The position numbers were made by a program, and so were the translations under genes. From Methylobacterium frigidaeris (GTDB lineage: Bacteria; Pseudomonadota; Alphaproteobacteria; Rhizobiales; Beijerinckiaceae), in assembly GCF_022179185.1 (NCBI RefSeq), contig NZ_BPQJ01000014.1, positions 1 through 64,000 on the forward strand: DNA of 64,000 bases, read 5' to 3'. Shown one piece after another: positions 51,384 to 59,036 of this stretch. The stretch's first letter is position 1. Each line of letters starts with the position of its first letter. The notes under the pieces were generated by a model. That model saw only the letters and a list, made by a program, of their open reading frames with translations. It was not told the origin of the DNA and made no database searches.

Positions 51384-54300
51384 TCACCACCCCGCATGCG
51401 CCTTCAATCCGCGCACCCGCGCCACCGCCGCCTCCAGCCCCGCCCAGGCCGGCGCATCGGGCGCGTAGCGGGCGCGGGTATAGGCCACGACCTCCGCGAC
51501 CTGCCGATCGGTGAGGGTGTCGCGGAAGGCCGGCATCGCGGCGGGCGGCGCCGAGGGGTCGGGGTTCGGAAAGCGCTCCGCGGCGGCCGCGACGCCGTTG
51601 AGCACGGCCTGGATCATGTTGTCCGGGTGCGCGCTGTGCACGGCGGTGACGAGGCCGAGCGGCACCAGCTCCCCGCCGGCCCCGCCCTCGTGGCAGGAGG
51701 CGCAGGCGCCCTGGAACAGGGCGGCGGATCCGGGCGGAGCCGCAACTGCCGCGGCGCTGGCCGGCCGGGGGGCCGGCGCCTCGCGGGCGAGGCTCGCGAG
51801 GTAGACCGCCATGGCGCGGATATCGGCATCCGGCAGCGGCCCCAAGGAGGCGACCACGTCTGCCATGGGGCCGGCGGCGCTGCCGTGGCGGGGCGATCGC
51901 CCGCTGCGCAGGTAGGCGAAGAGGTCGTCCTCGGTCCAGGGCAGAGGAGAGCGGGACAGGCCCGCGAGCGCCGGCGCCTCCCAGCCGTCGGCGAAGCCGC
52001 CGGCGAGGCGGGCCTCGCCCCGGCGCTCGGCGCCCAGCGCGTTGCGCGGGGTATGGCAGGCGCCGCAATGGCCGAGTGCCTCGACGAGGTAGGCGCCGCG
52101 GTTCCAGTCCGGGCCGCGGTCCGGATCGGCGAAGGCCGTCGGGCGGTGGAAGAGGGCGTTCCAGCCCGCCATCAGCGGCCGGACGTTGAACGGAGCGCGC
52201 AGGCCGGTCTCCGGGACCGGGTTCGCCACCGGCGCTTGCGTCATCAGGTAGGCGTAGAGCGCCTGCAGGTCGCGCTCCGAGACGCCGGCGAAGCTCGTAT
52301 AGGGATGGGCGGGGTAGAGATGGTGCCCGTCCCGCGACACGCCCTCGCGCATCGCCCGGGCGAAGGCGGGGTAGGACCAGGCGCCGATGCCGGCGCCCGC
52401 CTCCGGCGTGATGTTCGAGGCGTAGACGGTGCCGAACGGCGTCGCGAGCCCGCGCCCGCCGGCGAAGGACCGGCCGTCCGGTCCCACGTGGCAGACGAGG
52501 CAGGCCCCGGCCGCCGCGACGAGGCGCCCCTGCGCGATCGTGGCGGCCGAATAGGCTGCAGGGTCCGGCCGCTCGATCGACGGGTAGGCCGGGCGCCAGG
52601 GCAGGAGGGTGGTGGCGAGCGCCAGCGCCCCGGCGCCGGCGCCGAACAAACCGGCGAGGAAGCCGCGGCGCCGCCGCGGCGTCTCGTCGGGCCCGGCGAT
52701 CCGCGGCGGGTTGAGGGCGGCGCGCACGGCCTCGGCGGTGAGCGGGAGTTCGCGGAAGCGGATGCCGGTGGCGTCGAACAGCGCGTTGGTGATCGCCGCC
52801 GCGCTCGGCACCGAGGCCGATTCGCCGGCCCCCAGCGGCGGCTGGTCCTGGCGCGGCAGCATCAGCACGTCGATCTCGGGGATCTGCGGGAAGGCGAGGA
52901 TCGGGTAGCTGCCCCATTCGCGGCTCGTCACCCCGGTGGCGTCGAAGCCGACCGATTCCCTCAAGACCCGGCTCGTCGACTGGATGACGTTGCCGTGGAT
53001 CTGGTGGCGCACCCCGTCCGGGTTGATCGTCAGGCCGGAATCCTGGCCCACCACCACCCGGGTGACCGCGACCTCGCCGGTGACCCGGTTGACCGCCACG
53101 TCCGCCACCCAGGCGGCCCAGGCGGCGGCCTTGCCCGGAAACGGGCCGTGGACATAGACCGCATAGGCGAAGCCGCGCCCGTACAGGACGTCGCCGGAAC
53201 GGCCATGGGTGCCGGGCCCGGTGTGCGGCACCCAGGCGGCCCGCTCCGCCACCGCCCGGACGAGGTCGGCGGCGCGGGGATCGGGCAGGTAGCGCAGGCG
53301 GTACGCGATCGGGTCGACGCCGGCCGCGGTGGCGAGCTCGTCGATGTAGGATTCGTGCGCGAAGGTGTTGGGCAGAGCCGAGACGCCGCGCAGCCAGGAG
53401 GCGCGGGCGATCGGCGGCATGTCGTGCACCGTCACCCGGGCGTGGCCGAAGGCGTAGGGCGGGACCGCCGTACGGTCGCCCATCGGGTACACGGCGGGCG
53501 TCGCCGCCACCTTGCCGGTTAGGATCAGCGCCAGGGTCGGGGCGCCGTTCGAGGGGTAGCGGGTCTCGAAATCGTAGGCCGCGGGTCCCCCCTCGGAATC
53601 GAGGCCGCCGCGCACGTCCATGACCTGCGCCGCCCCCTTCGGCTCCCAGGCATGCTCCTGCTCGCGGGTGAGCTGCACCCGCACCGGCCGGCCGACCGCC
53701 CGGGCGAGCAGGGCGGCATCGGCCGCGACGTCGTCGGCGCAGTTGCGGCCGTAGCAGCCGGCCGCCTCGTGGCGTTCGACCGCGATCCTGTCCTCGGGCA
53801 GGTCGAGGAGGAGCGCGAGGTCGCTCCGCAGGACGTGCGGGTTCTGGGTGCCGGACCACACCACCACGTCGCCGTCGCGGAACTCGGCCACGGCGCAGGA
53901 CGGCCCGATCGAGCCGTGCATCTGGTAGGGCCAGACGTAGGTGCGGTCGAGCCGCGCCTCGGCGTGGCCGAGTGCCCGGTCGACGTCGCCGCGGTCGAGG
54001 AGGCGGCGCGCGGTCGCGGGGTTGTCGCGGAGCGCCGCCTCGGGCCGGTTGAGGTCGGGCAGCTCCTGCCCGGGCCGCCACGTCACGGACAGGCACCGCG
54101 CCGCCTCGGCGGCGTTCTCCTCGCGCTCGGCGACCACGCCGACGAAGTCGCCGACGACCACCACCGCGACGAGGCCGGGGATGTGGGCGACCGAGGCCTC
54201 GTCCACCGCCACGAGGGCGTTGCCGAGGGCGGACTCGACGCCGGGATACGGCGGCCGGACCACGCGGCCATGCACCATGCCGGGCACCCGCACGTCGTGG

Positions 54301-54935
54301 ATGTAGGTCCAGGCGCCGACGGTCTTGGCCGGAATGTCGACCCGCGGCACCGGCCGGCCGACCAGCGTGTAATCCGCAACTGGCTTCAACGATGCGTCGG
54401 GATCGAGGGTCAGCTCGGTGCGGCTTCCCCGCACCAGCTCGCCATAGGCCAGCTCCAATTCCGGCTCCGCCGCGACCCGGACGGTGCCGGCTTCGACGAC
54501 CAGCTCCGCGGTGCCGCGGTTGAGCCGCAGCGAGGCCGCCTCGACCAGGTGGCGGCGGGCGGTGGCGGCAGCCTGGCGCAAGGGAATGGCCGCGATCTGG
54601 ATCGTCTCGCTCGCGATGGTGCCGCCCTGGTCGGGGGCGGTCGCGGTGCTGCCGAGTTCCATCGCGACGTGGGCCAGCGGCACGTCCAGCTCCTCGGCGA
54701 CGATCTGGGCGAGCGCCGTGCGGATGCCGGTGCCGAGGTCGACATGGCCGTTGAAGGCGGTGACCCGGCCCTCGCCGTCGACCGCGAGGTAGAGCGCGCG
54801 CTGCGGCCCCGTCGCCAGGGCGGCGCCCGGCGCATCGCCGAGGCGCGGCGGGCGGCCCATCGTCTCGCGGTAGACGAGCAGCAGGTCGCCCGCCTTCTGC
54901 CAGTGCCGGCGGTGCGCGGCCGGATCCCGGGTCAT
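51384..54935 (-). CDS. Nicotinate dehydrogenase-type molybdenum hydroxylase fused to triheme cytochrome c (NicB-like)
   Basis: This 1183-residue protein has an N-terminal molybdopterin-binding aldehyde oxidase/xanthine dehydrogenase-type part (about 1-745), a membrane helix (about 757-778, GFLAGLFGAGAGALALATTLL) and three cytochrome c domains with heme motifs CLVCH (812-816), CGACH (957-961) and CASCH (1078-1082). The active-site Glu is likely Glu705 in LGAGESAS. The fusion and length match NicB of Pseudomonas putida, which hydroxylates nicotinate and passes electrons to cytochrome c. Homologous fusions oxidise other N-heterocycles or aldehydes, so the substrate is open. Its ATG overlaps the 2Fe-2S subunit stop (ATGA). 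Confidence 0.88.
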   Translation of the reverse strand: MTRDPAAHRRHWQKAGDLLLVYRETMGRPPRLGDAPGAALATGPQRALYLAVDGEGRVTAFNGHVDLGTGIRTALAQIVAEELDVPLAHVAMELGSTATAPDQGGTIASETIQIAAIPLRQAAATARRHLVEAASLRLNRGTAELVVEAGTVRVAAEPELELAYGELVRGSRTELTLDPDASLKPVADYTLVGRPVPRVDIPAKTVGAWTYIHDVRVPGMVHGRVVRPPYPGVESALGNALVAVDEASVAHIPGLVAVVVVGDFVGVVAEREENAAEAARCLSVTWRPGQELPDLNRPEAALRDNPATARRLLDRGDVDRALGHAEARLDRTYVWPYQMHGSIGPSCAVAEFRDGDVVVWSGTQNPHVLRSDLALLLDLPEDRIAVERHEAAGCYGRNCADDVAADAALLARAVGRPVRVQLTREQEHAWEPKGAAQVMDVRGGLDSEGGPAAYDFETRYPSNGAPTLALILTGKVAATPAVYPMGDRTAVPPYAFGHARVTVHDMPPIARASWLRGVSALPNTFAHESYIDELATAAGVDPIAYRLRYLPDPRAADLVRAVAERAAWVPHTGPGTHGRSGDVLYGRGFAYAVYVHGPFPGKAAAWAAWVADVAVNRVTGEVAVTRVVVGQDSGLTINPDGVRHQIHGNVIQSTSRVLRESVGFDATGVTSREWGSYPILAFPQIPEIDVLMLPRQDQPPLGAGESASVPSAAAITNALFDATGIRFRELPLTAEAVRAALNPPRIAGPDETPRRRRGFLAGLFGAGAGALALATTLLPWRPAYPSIERPDPAAYSAATIAQGRLVAAAGACLVCHVGPDGRSFAGGRGLATPFGTVYASNITPEAGAGIGAWSYPAFARAMREGVSRDGHHLYPAHPYTSFAGVSERDLQALYAYLMTQAPVANPVPETGLRAPFNVRPLMAGWNALFHRPTAFADPDRGPDWNRGAYLVEALGHCGACHTPRNALGAERRGEARLAGGFADGWEAPALAGLSRSPLPWTEDDLFAYLRSGRSPRHGSAAGPMADVVASLGPLPDADIRAMAVYLASLAREAPAPRPASAAAVAAPPGSAALFQGACASCHEGGAGGELVPLGLVTAVHSAHPDNMIQAVLNGVAAAAERFPNPDPSAPPAAMPAFRDTLTDRQVAEVVAYTRARYAPDAPAWAGLEAAVARVRGLKAHAGW

Positions 54936-55477
54936 GCCTCGCCTCCGAAGGACCCGGCACCGGCATCGGTGCGCATCCGCGCCGCGGCGGCCCGCACGGC
55001 GCGCAGGATCTCGACATGGGTGCCGCACCGGCACAGGTTGGCCTGAAGGCCGGCCCGGATCTCGGCCTCGCTCGGGTCCGGGTTGGCCGCGAGCAGCGCC
55101 ACCGTGGTCATGATCATGCCGTTCAGGCAGTAGCCGCATTGCGCGGCGTTCTCGGCGATGAAGGCCTCCTGCACCGGGTGCAGCCGCCCGCCCTCGGCCA
55201 AGCCCTCCAGGGTGGTGATCCGGCGCCCGACCGCGGCGCGCAAGGGAATCGCGCAGGAGCGCAGGGCCCGGCCGTCGACCAGCACCGTGCAGCTGCCGCA
55301 CTGGCCGAGTCCGCAGCCGTATTTCGGGCCATTCAACGCCAGGTCGTTGCGCAGAACGTAGAGGAGGCGGGTGCCGGGCGCGGCCTCCACCGCCACGCTC
55401 CGGCCGTTGACCGTGAGCACGTGGCGGAGAGCCGCCAGCCGCACGTCGTTGGCGATCGGCCGCCGATCGTCCTGCAT
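54932..55477 (-). CDS. 2Fe-2S subunit of molybdenum hydroxylase (NicA-like)
   Basis: This 181-residue subunit carries the two [2Fe-2S] clusters of the xanthine oxidase family: a plant-ferredoxin-type site (GCGLGQCGSCTVLVDG, with a further Cys in RSCAIPL) and a C-terminal helical site (CGYCLNGM and NLCRCGTH). It relays electrons from the molybdenum site to the cytochrome domains of its partner. It is the first gene of the two-gene operon. No maturation factor (XdhC/MocA type) or FAD subunit is next to it, consistent with the cytochrome-linked type. Confidence 0.92.
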   Translation of the reverse strand: MQDDRRPIANDVRLAALRHVLTVNGRSVAVEAAPGTRLLYVLRNDLALNGPKYGCGLGQCGSCTVLVDGRALRSCAIPLRAAVGRRITTLEGLAEGGRLHPVQEAFIAENAAQCGYCLNGMIMTTVALLAANPDPSEAEIRAGLQANLCRCGTHVEILRAVRAAAARMRTDAGAGSFGGEA

Positions 55478-55577
55478 GTGGTCCCTGTCCCGCCCCGGCC
55501 CCGGCTGTTCCGCCGGCTGCCGCTAGTTCTCACAGATTTCGGCGGGGACCGGAACCCCGCCGCGATTGTCGTGGCTT

Positions 55578-55622
55578 GCAAGAGCTTGGCCAGCAAGAGC
55601 TTGGCGAGCAAGAACTTGGCCA
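55578..55622. repeat. Three tandem 15-bp repeats upstream of nicA-like gene
   Basis: The unit GCAAGAGCTTGGCCA occurs at 55578-55592, with one change at 55593-55607 and with one change at 55608-55622. It lies 100 bp upstream of the molybdenum-enzyme operon start (- strand) and about 140 bp upstream of the antitoxin (+ strand). It could be a cluster of regulator sites or a simple slippage product. Confidence 0.85.
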
Positions 55623-55759
55623 CACAGGCACGGCCGGGCGGGAGAGATGTGGGTTCGGGCATGAAAGGACCCCGCCGGCGTGAGGGCCGACGCATCCTTA
55701 GCTACCTTGGCCAACTCGGTCGCTCGATGAGGATCCGAACTCGGATCAGGATCGTCGAC

Positions 55760-56044
55760 ATGAAGCAGGTGACCAACCACGCGGCCAAGACCCATCTCTC
55801 GAAGCTCATCGGGGGCGCGCTCGGCGGCGAGGAGGTCGTGATCGCGAAGGGGCATAAGCCGGTCGTCCACCTGGTTCCCATCGCCCGGCAACCGTTCAAG
55901 ATCGGCCTGCACGAGGGCCAGCTCGGGCGCGGTCCGGATTTCCTCGAGCCGACGCCGGACGACGAACTGGATCTCTGGGAAGGGGGCAATGAATGCGGTC
56001 CTGCTCGACACGCACGCGTGGGTCTGGAGGCTATCCAAGGATGA
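55760..56044 (+). CDS. Phd/YefM-type antitoxin
   Basis: This protein of 94 residues has the Phd fold signature: KQVTNHAAKTHLSKLI followed by GEEVVIAKGHKPVVHLVPI. The toxin-binding tail (DFLEPTPDDELDLWEGG) is typical of antitoxins paired with PIN-domain toxins; these normally end within a few codons of DLWEGG. Here the frame runs on for about 15 residues, overlapping the toxin gene by 56 bases. I chose the ATG at 55760, eight bases after CAGGA; an in-frame ATG at 55727 is possible. The antitoxin would bind and repress its own promoter. Confidence 0.82.
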   Translation: MKQVTNHAAKTHLSKLIGGALGGEEVVIAKGHKPVVHLVPIARQPFKIGLHEGQLGRGPDFLEPTPDDELDLWEGGNECGPARHARVGLEAIQG

Positions 56045-56372
56045 CCGCCTGTCGAGCCGAGCCGCTGCTGCGATCACGGCGGCAGATCAAGTCTTCGTAA
56101 GCCCCGTCAGTTTCTTCGAGATCGCCCAGAAGGTCCGGATCGGGAAATGGCCCGAGATGGAATCCCATGCCGCGCGATTGGCCGGGCTTCCCAGCCAGCA
56201 GGGCGGTCTGGTGATCGCGCGCGATCCTGAGATGTGCATCGCGGCCGGCCTGATCGAATGGATCCACCGCGATCCGTTCGACCGGCTGCTCGCCGCAACG
56301 GCGCAGCATCATCGCCTTCCGCTCGTCTCGGCCGACGCGATCTTCGATGGCATCGTCACCCGCGTCTGGTGA
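55989..56372 (+). CDS. PIN-domain toxin (VapC-like)
   Basis: This 127-residue PIN nuclease has the first acidic residue in AVLLDTHAWVWRL, the Glu in SPVSFFEIAQKVRIGKW and the C-terminal DPFDRLLAATAQHHRLPLVSAD with the remaining Asp residues of the Mg2+ site. The motif set is complete, so the toxin should be active as an RNase when free. It lies directly after and partly inside the antitoxin frame, with GAAGGGGG upstream of its ATG. Confidence 0.88.
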   Translation: MNAVLLDTHAWVWRLSKDDRLSSRAAAAITAADQVFVSPVSFFEIAQKVRIGKWPEMESHAARLAGLPSQQGGLVIARDPEMCIAAGLIEWIHRDPFDRLLAATAQHHRLPLVSADAIFDGIVTRVW

Positions 56373-56607
56373 AGCAGAGCGCCCTACCGTCCGCATCCTG
56401 TGGCGGCAATACGTGAGCCGTCGGAGCGCACGGTCTCGTCGGTGATGCTCGACCCAACCGTGCGTCCGCTGACCTGGATAACGCCAAGCTTAAATTTACG
56501 GTAGTTTTGGCTTTATGGTATGACTTAAATTTGTTAATGATTTACAGTTAAACCAATGTAATATTTCGCAAAAAGCAATCAATAATCATGATATTGGAGG
56601 ATGAAGA
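56373..56607. other. AT-rich leader upstream of an orphan acidic protein
   Basis: Positions 56485-56595 are strikingly AT-rich (runs such as TTAAATTTACGGTAGTTTTG and TTAAATTTGTTAATGATTTA) in an otherwise very GC-rich chromosome. The zone ends exactly at the ribosome-binding site GGAGG of the next gene. It likely contains a strong or specially regulated promoter, or marks acquired DNA. No gene was seen in it. Confidence 0.5.
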
Positions 56608-57159
56608 GTGTCCAGCGAACTCACCCAAAGCGGTACGCCGGACGGCGCGCCCGAGGTCGCGGCGGCCGACGAGGCCGGCGCCGGAACGGGCAGCATCGCC
56701 GTCGGCGAGGACGGCGCCTCGGTCTCGATCGCGCAGGCCGAGACCGTCTCCGATACCGCACCCCCGAGCATGTTCCGTCCGACCATGCGCGACGTCGACG
56801 CCTCCGCCTCGGAGACCGGCATGACCGTCAAGCCGCGGCCGATGATGCCGGACGAGTCCGGCGACGCGACCGCGCCCTTCACCGACCCGGACGCGGCGGC
56901 CGACCAGGCCCTGATCCTCGGCCCGTCGGACCAGGGGGAGACCGACGACACGACGACGCCCACCGCCGAGGCGGAAGGCGGCACCCCGACCGTCGCGCCG
57001 ACGGAGGTTCTGAGCGACGGCACCAACCTGTTCGGCGACCGGGCCGCGATGTGGTCGGGCAACCCGTCGGAGGTCGGCGCCGCTTACGGCCTCGATCCGA
57101 CGCATGACGAGGTCTGCCTGTGCGACGAGGTCAGCCTGGCGGTCGGCGAGGACGTCTGA
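56608..57159 (+). CDS. Orphan acidic low-complexity protein
   Basis: I do not recognise this 183-residue protein. It is rich in Asp, Glu, Ala, Thr, Gly and Pro, with only a handful of Lys and Arg, so it should be very acidic. There is no signal peptide or membrane helix. The C-terminus is distinctive: HDEVCLCDEVSLAVGEDV, with a Cys-Leu-Cys pair, preceded by an ordered-looking NLFGDRAAMWSGNPSEVGAAYGLD. The start is GTG at 56608, seven bases after GGAGG. Codon use is GC-rich like its neighbours although its leader is AT-rich. A peptide precursor, a chaperone-like adaptor or a type I secretion substrate are possible; none is shown. Confidence 0.7.
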   Translation: MSSELTQSGTPDGAPEVAAADEAGAGTGSIAVGEDGASVSIAQAETVSDTAPPSMFRPTMRDVDASASETGMTVKPRPMMPDESGDATAPFTDPDAAADQALILGPSDQGETDDTTTPTAEAEGGTPTVAPTEVLSDGTNLFGDRAAMWSGNPSEVGAAYGLDPTHDEVCLCDEVSLAVGEDV

Positions 57160-57180
57160 AGCTCCCGCGTTCCGATCCGG

Positions 57181-57213
57181 CCCCGCTCCTCGCCGTGGAG
57201 GCGAGGAGCGGGG
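57181..57213 (+). terminator. 14-bp perfect hairpin after the acidic protein
   Basis: CCCCGCTCCTCGCC at 57181-57194 pairs with GGCGAGGAGCGGGG at 57200-57213 around the loop GTGGA, 21 bases after the stop codon. No T tract follows. It is probably the 3' end structure of the acidic-protein mRNA. Confidence 0.6.
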
Positions 57214-57338
57214 AGATCGCCGCCGCGACAATGTGGTCCCTCCAGTGGTCTCCCCGCGCATGAAAGACGCCGCAGGCCCCGAGCGCTTGCGGAGCGCCCC
57301 GCCTCCGCTAGCTCCCCGGTGACTTTGGGGGGTGATTC

Positions 57339-58103
57339 ATGCAGCAGCGCTGGCCGGACCGGATCTGGATCGTGCGGCACGGCGAGAGCGCCGGCAACGT
57401 CGCCAGGGACGCCGCGCAGGCGGCCGGGCACACCCATATCGACATCGCCGAGCGCGACGTCGACGTGCCGTTGAGCGCCCTCGGCGAGCGCCAGGCCGCG
57501 GCGGTCGGGCGCTGGTTTGCCGAGAAACCGGTGTCGGAGCGGCCCGACGTGGTGCTCACCTCGCCCTATCGCCGGGCCGACGCCACCGCCCGGCTGATCC
57601 GCGATGCCGGCGGCGTCGCCGATCCCCTGCTCGACTACGTCGCCGACGAGCGCCTGCGCGAGAAGGAGTTCGGCATCCTCGACCGGCTCACCCGCGAGGG
57701 CATCACCCAGCTCCATCCCGAGCAGGCCGAGCTGCGGCGGCTGCTCGGCAAGTTCTATCACCGGCCGCCGGGCGGCGAGAGCTGGTGCGACGTGATCCTG
57801 CGGCTGCGCAGCGCCCTCGACACCGTCTCGCTGCATTACGGCGGGCGGCGCGTGCTGGTGGTCGGGCATCAGGTCGTGGTCCTGTGCCTGCGCTACCTCA
57901 TCGAGGGCATGACCGAGGACGAGATCCTCGGCATCGACCGCGAGGGCGACGTCGCCAATTGCTCGGTGACCGAGTACGCCTTCGACCCGCACCGCGGCAG
58001 CAGCGGCAAGCTCGTCCTGCAGCGCTACAATTTCGTGGCGCCGCTGACCCAGGCCGGGGCCCCGGTGACGGCCGAGCCCGATGCCACGGGAGCGCCCCGA
58101 TGA
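57339..58103 (+). CDS. Histidine phosphatase family protein
   Basis: This 254-residue enzyme belongs to the phosphoglycerate-mutase-like superfamily. The catalytic motif IVRHGES is at residues 11-17, with the second-site Arg in TSPYRRADATARL, Glu in RLREKEFGILD and the second His in VLVVGHQVVV. Phosphate-ester hydrolysis is the expected reaction; the substrate is unknown. Its stop overlaps the next gene (ATGA), so the two are translationally coupled. Confidence 0.9.
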   Translation: MQQRWPDRIWIVRHGESAGNVARDAAQAAGHTHIDIAERDVDVPLSALGERQAAAVGRWFAEKPVSERPDVVLTSPYRRADATARLIRDAGGVADPLLDYVADERLREKEFGILDRLTREGITQLHPEQAELRRLLGKFYHRPPGGESWCDVILRLRSALDTVSLHYGGRRVLVVGHQVVVLCLRYLIEGMTEDEILGIDREGDVANCSVTEYAFDPHRGSSGKLVLQRYNFVAPLTQAGAPVTAEPDATGAPR

Positions 58104-58990
58104 CGAAGAACATCACTGCCGAGACCCTGCGCGGCGTTCCCCTGCCGGACCCCGCGGGAGGCAGCAAGGAGGCGCGCGGCAGCGCTCTCGTCATCGCCGG
58201 CTCGGTCGAGGTGCCGGGTGCCGCGATCCTGGCCGGTACCGCGGCGCTCCGGGCCGGCGCCGGCAAGCTGCAGATGTCGATCGCCGCCGGCACGGCGCCG
58301 CACGCCGCCCTCGCGGTGCCCGAGGCCCTGGTGGTGCGCCTGCCGGAAGGCGAGGGCGGGCACGTCGACCATCGCGTCGCCGCCGAGGTGCTGCTGCCAC
58401 GCACCGAGCGGGCCGCCGCCGTGCTGATCGGCGCCGGCATGGCCTCGGGCGAGCCGACCAAGGCGCTCACCGCCGCCCTGCTCTCCGGCCCGTCCGAGGC
58501 GCCGTTCGTCCTCGACGCGGCGAGCATCGACGGGCTGCGCGACCACGCCGACGCGGTGCGAGCCCGGGCGGGCCGGGTGGTGCTCACGCCGCATGCCGGC
58601 GAGATGGCCCGCTGCCTCGGCTGCGAGCGCGACGCGGTCGAGGCCGATCCCCTGGCGGCGGCGCGCCGCGCGGTCGAGATGCTGGGCGCCGTCGTGGTGA
58701 TGAAGGGGGCGGAGACCTGGATCGTCGAGCCAGGGGGCGAGGTCTGGCATTACCGCGGCGGCGGCGCCGGCCTCGCCACCTCCGGCTCGGGCGACGTGCT
58801 CGCCGGAATCATCGTCGGACTGCTCGCCCGCGGCACGAAGCCCGCCGAGGCGGCGGCCTGGGGCGTGTTCCTGCACGGCGAAGCGGGTCGGCGCCTGGGC
58901 GAGGGCTGCGGCCCGATCGGCTTCCTGGCGCGGGAGCTGCCCGGGGAGGTGCCGGGCCTGATGCGGGACGTGGCGGAGGGCGCGATCTGA
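58100..58990 (+). CDS. nnrD: NAD(P)H-hydrate dehydratase
   Basis: This 296-residue protein is the ADP/ATP-dependent (S)-NAD(P)H-hydrate dehydratase, homologous to the C-terminal half of YjeF, which repairs hydrated nicotinamide cofactors. Key segments are GGSKEARGSALVIAGS, LRAGAGKLQMS, LTPHAGEMARCLGC and the phosphate-binding ATSGSGDVLAGIIVGLLARG. The epimerase half (NnrE) is not fused here. The ATG overlaps the phosphatase stop. Pairing with a phosphatase gene may reflect nucleotide housekeeping. Confidence 0.9.
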   Translation: MTKNITAETLRGVPLPDPAGGSKEARGSALVIAGSVEVPGAAILAGTAALRAGAGKLQMSIAAGTAPHAALAVPEALVVRLPEGEGGHVDHRVAAEVLLPRTERAAAVLIGAGMASGEPTKALTAALLSGPSEAPFVLDAASIDGLRDHADAVRARAGRVVLTPHAGEMARCLGCERDAVEADPLAAARRAVEMLGAVVVMKGAETWIVEPGGEVWHYRGGGAGLATSGSGDVLAGIIVGLLARGTKPAEAAAWGVFLHGEAGRRLGEGCGPIGFLARELPGEVPGLMRDVAEGAI

Positions 58991-59036
58991 GCCGGCGGCG
59001 GGCCACCGGCTCGGGTCCGTGTTTCGTATTCGGCGC

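Noticed and set aside
51301..55017. A 1238-codon - strand frame over the molybdenum hydroxylase
   Set aside because: It overlaps the NicB-like protein in another frame and shows no motifs, while the called frame has the molybdenum and heme motifs.
55578..55622. CRISPR array
   Set aside because: The three units are contiguous 15-mers without spacers and no cas gene is near.
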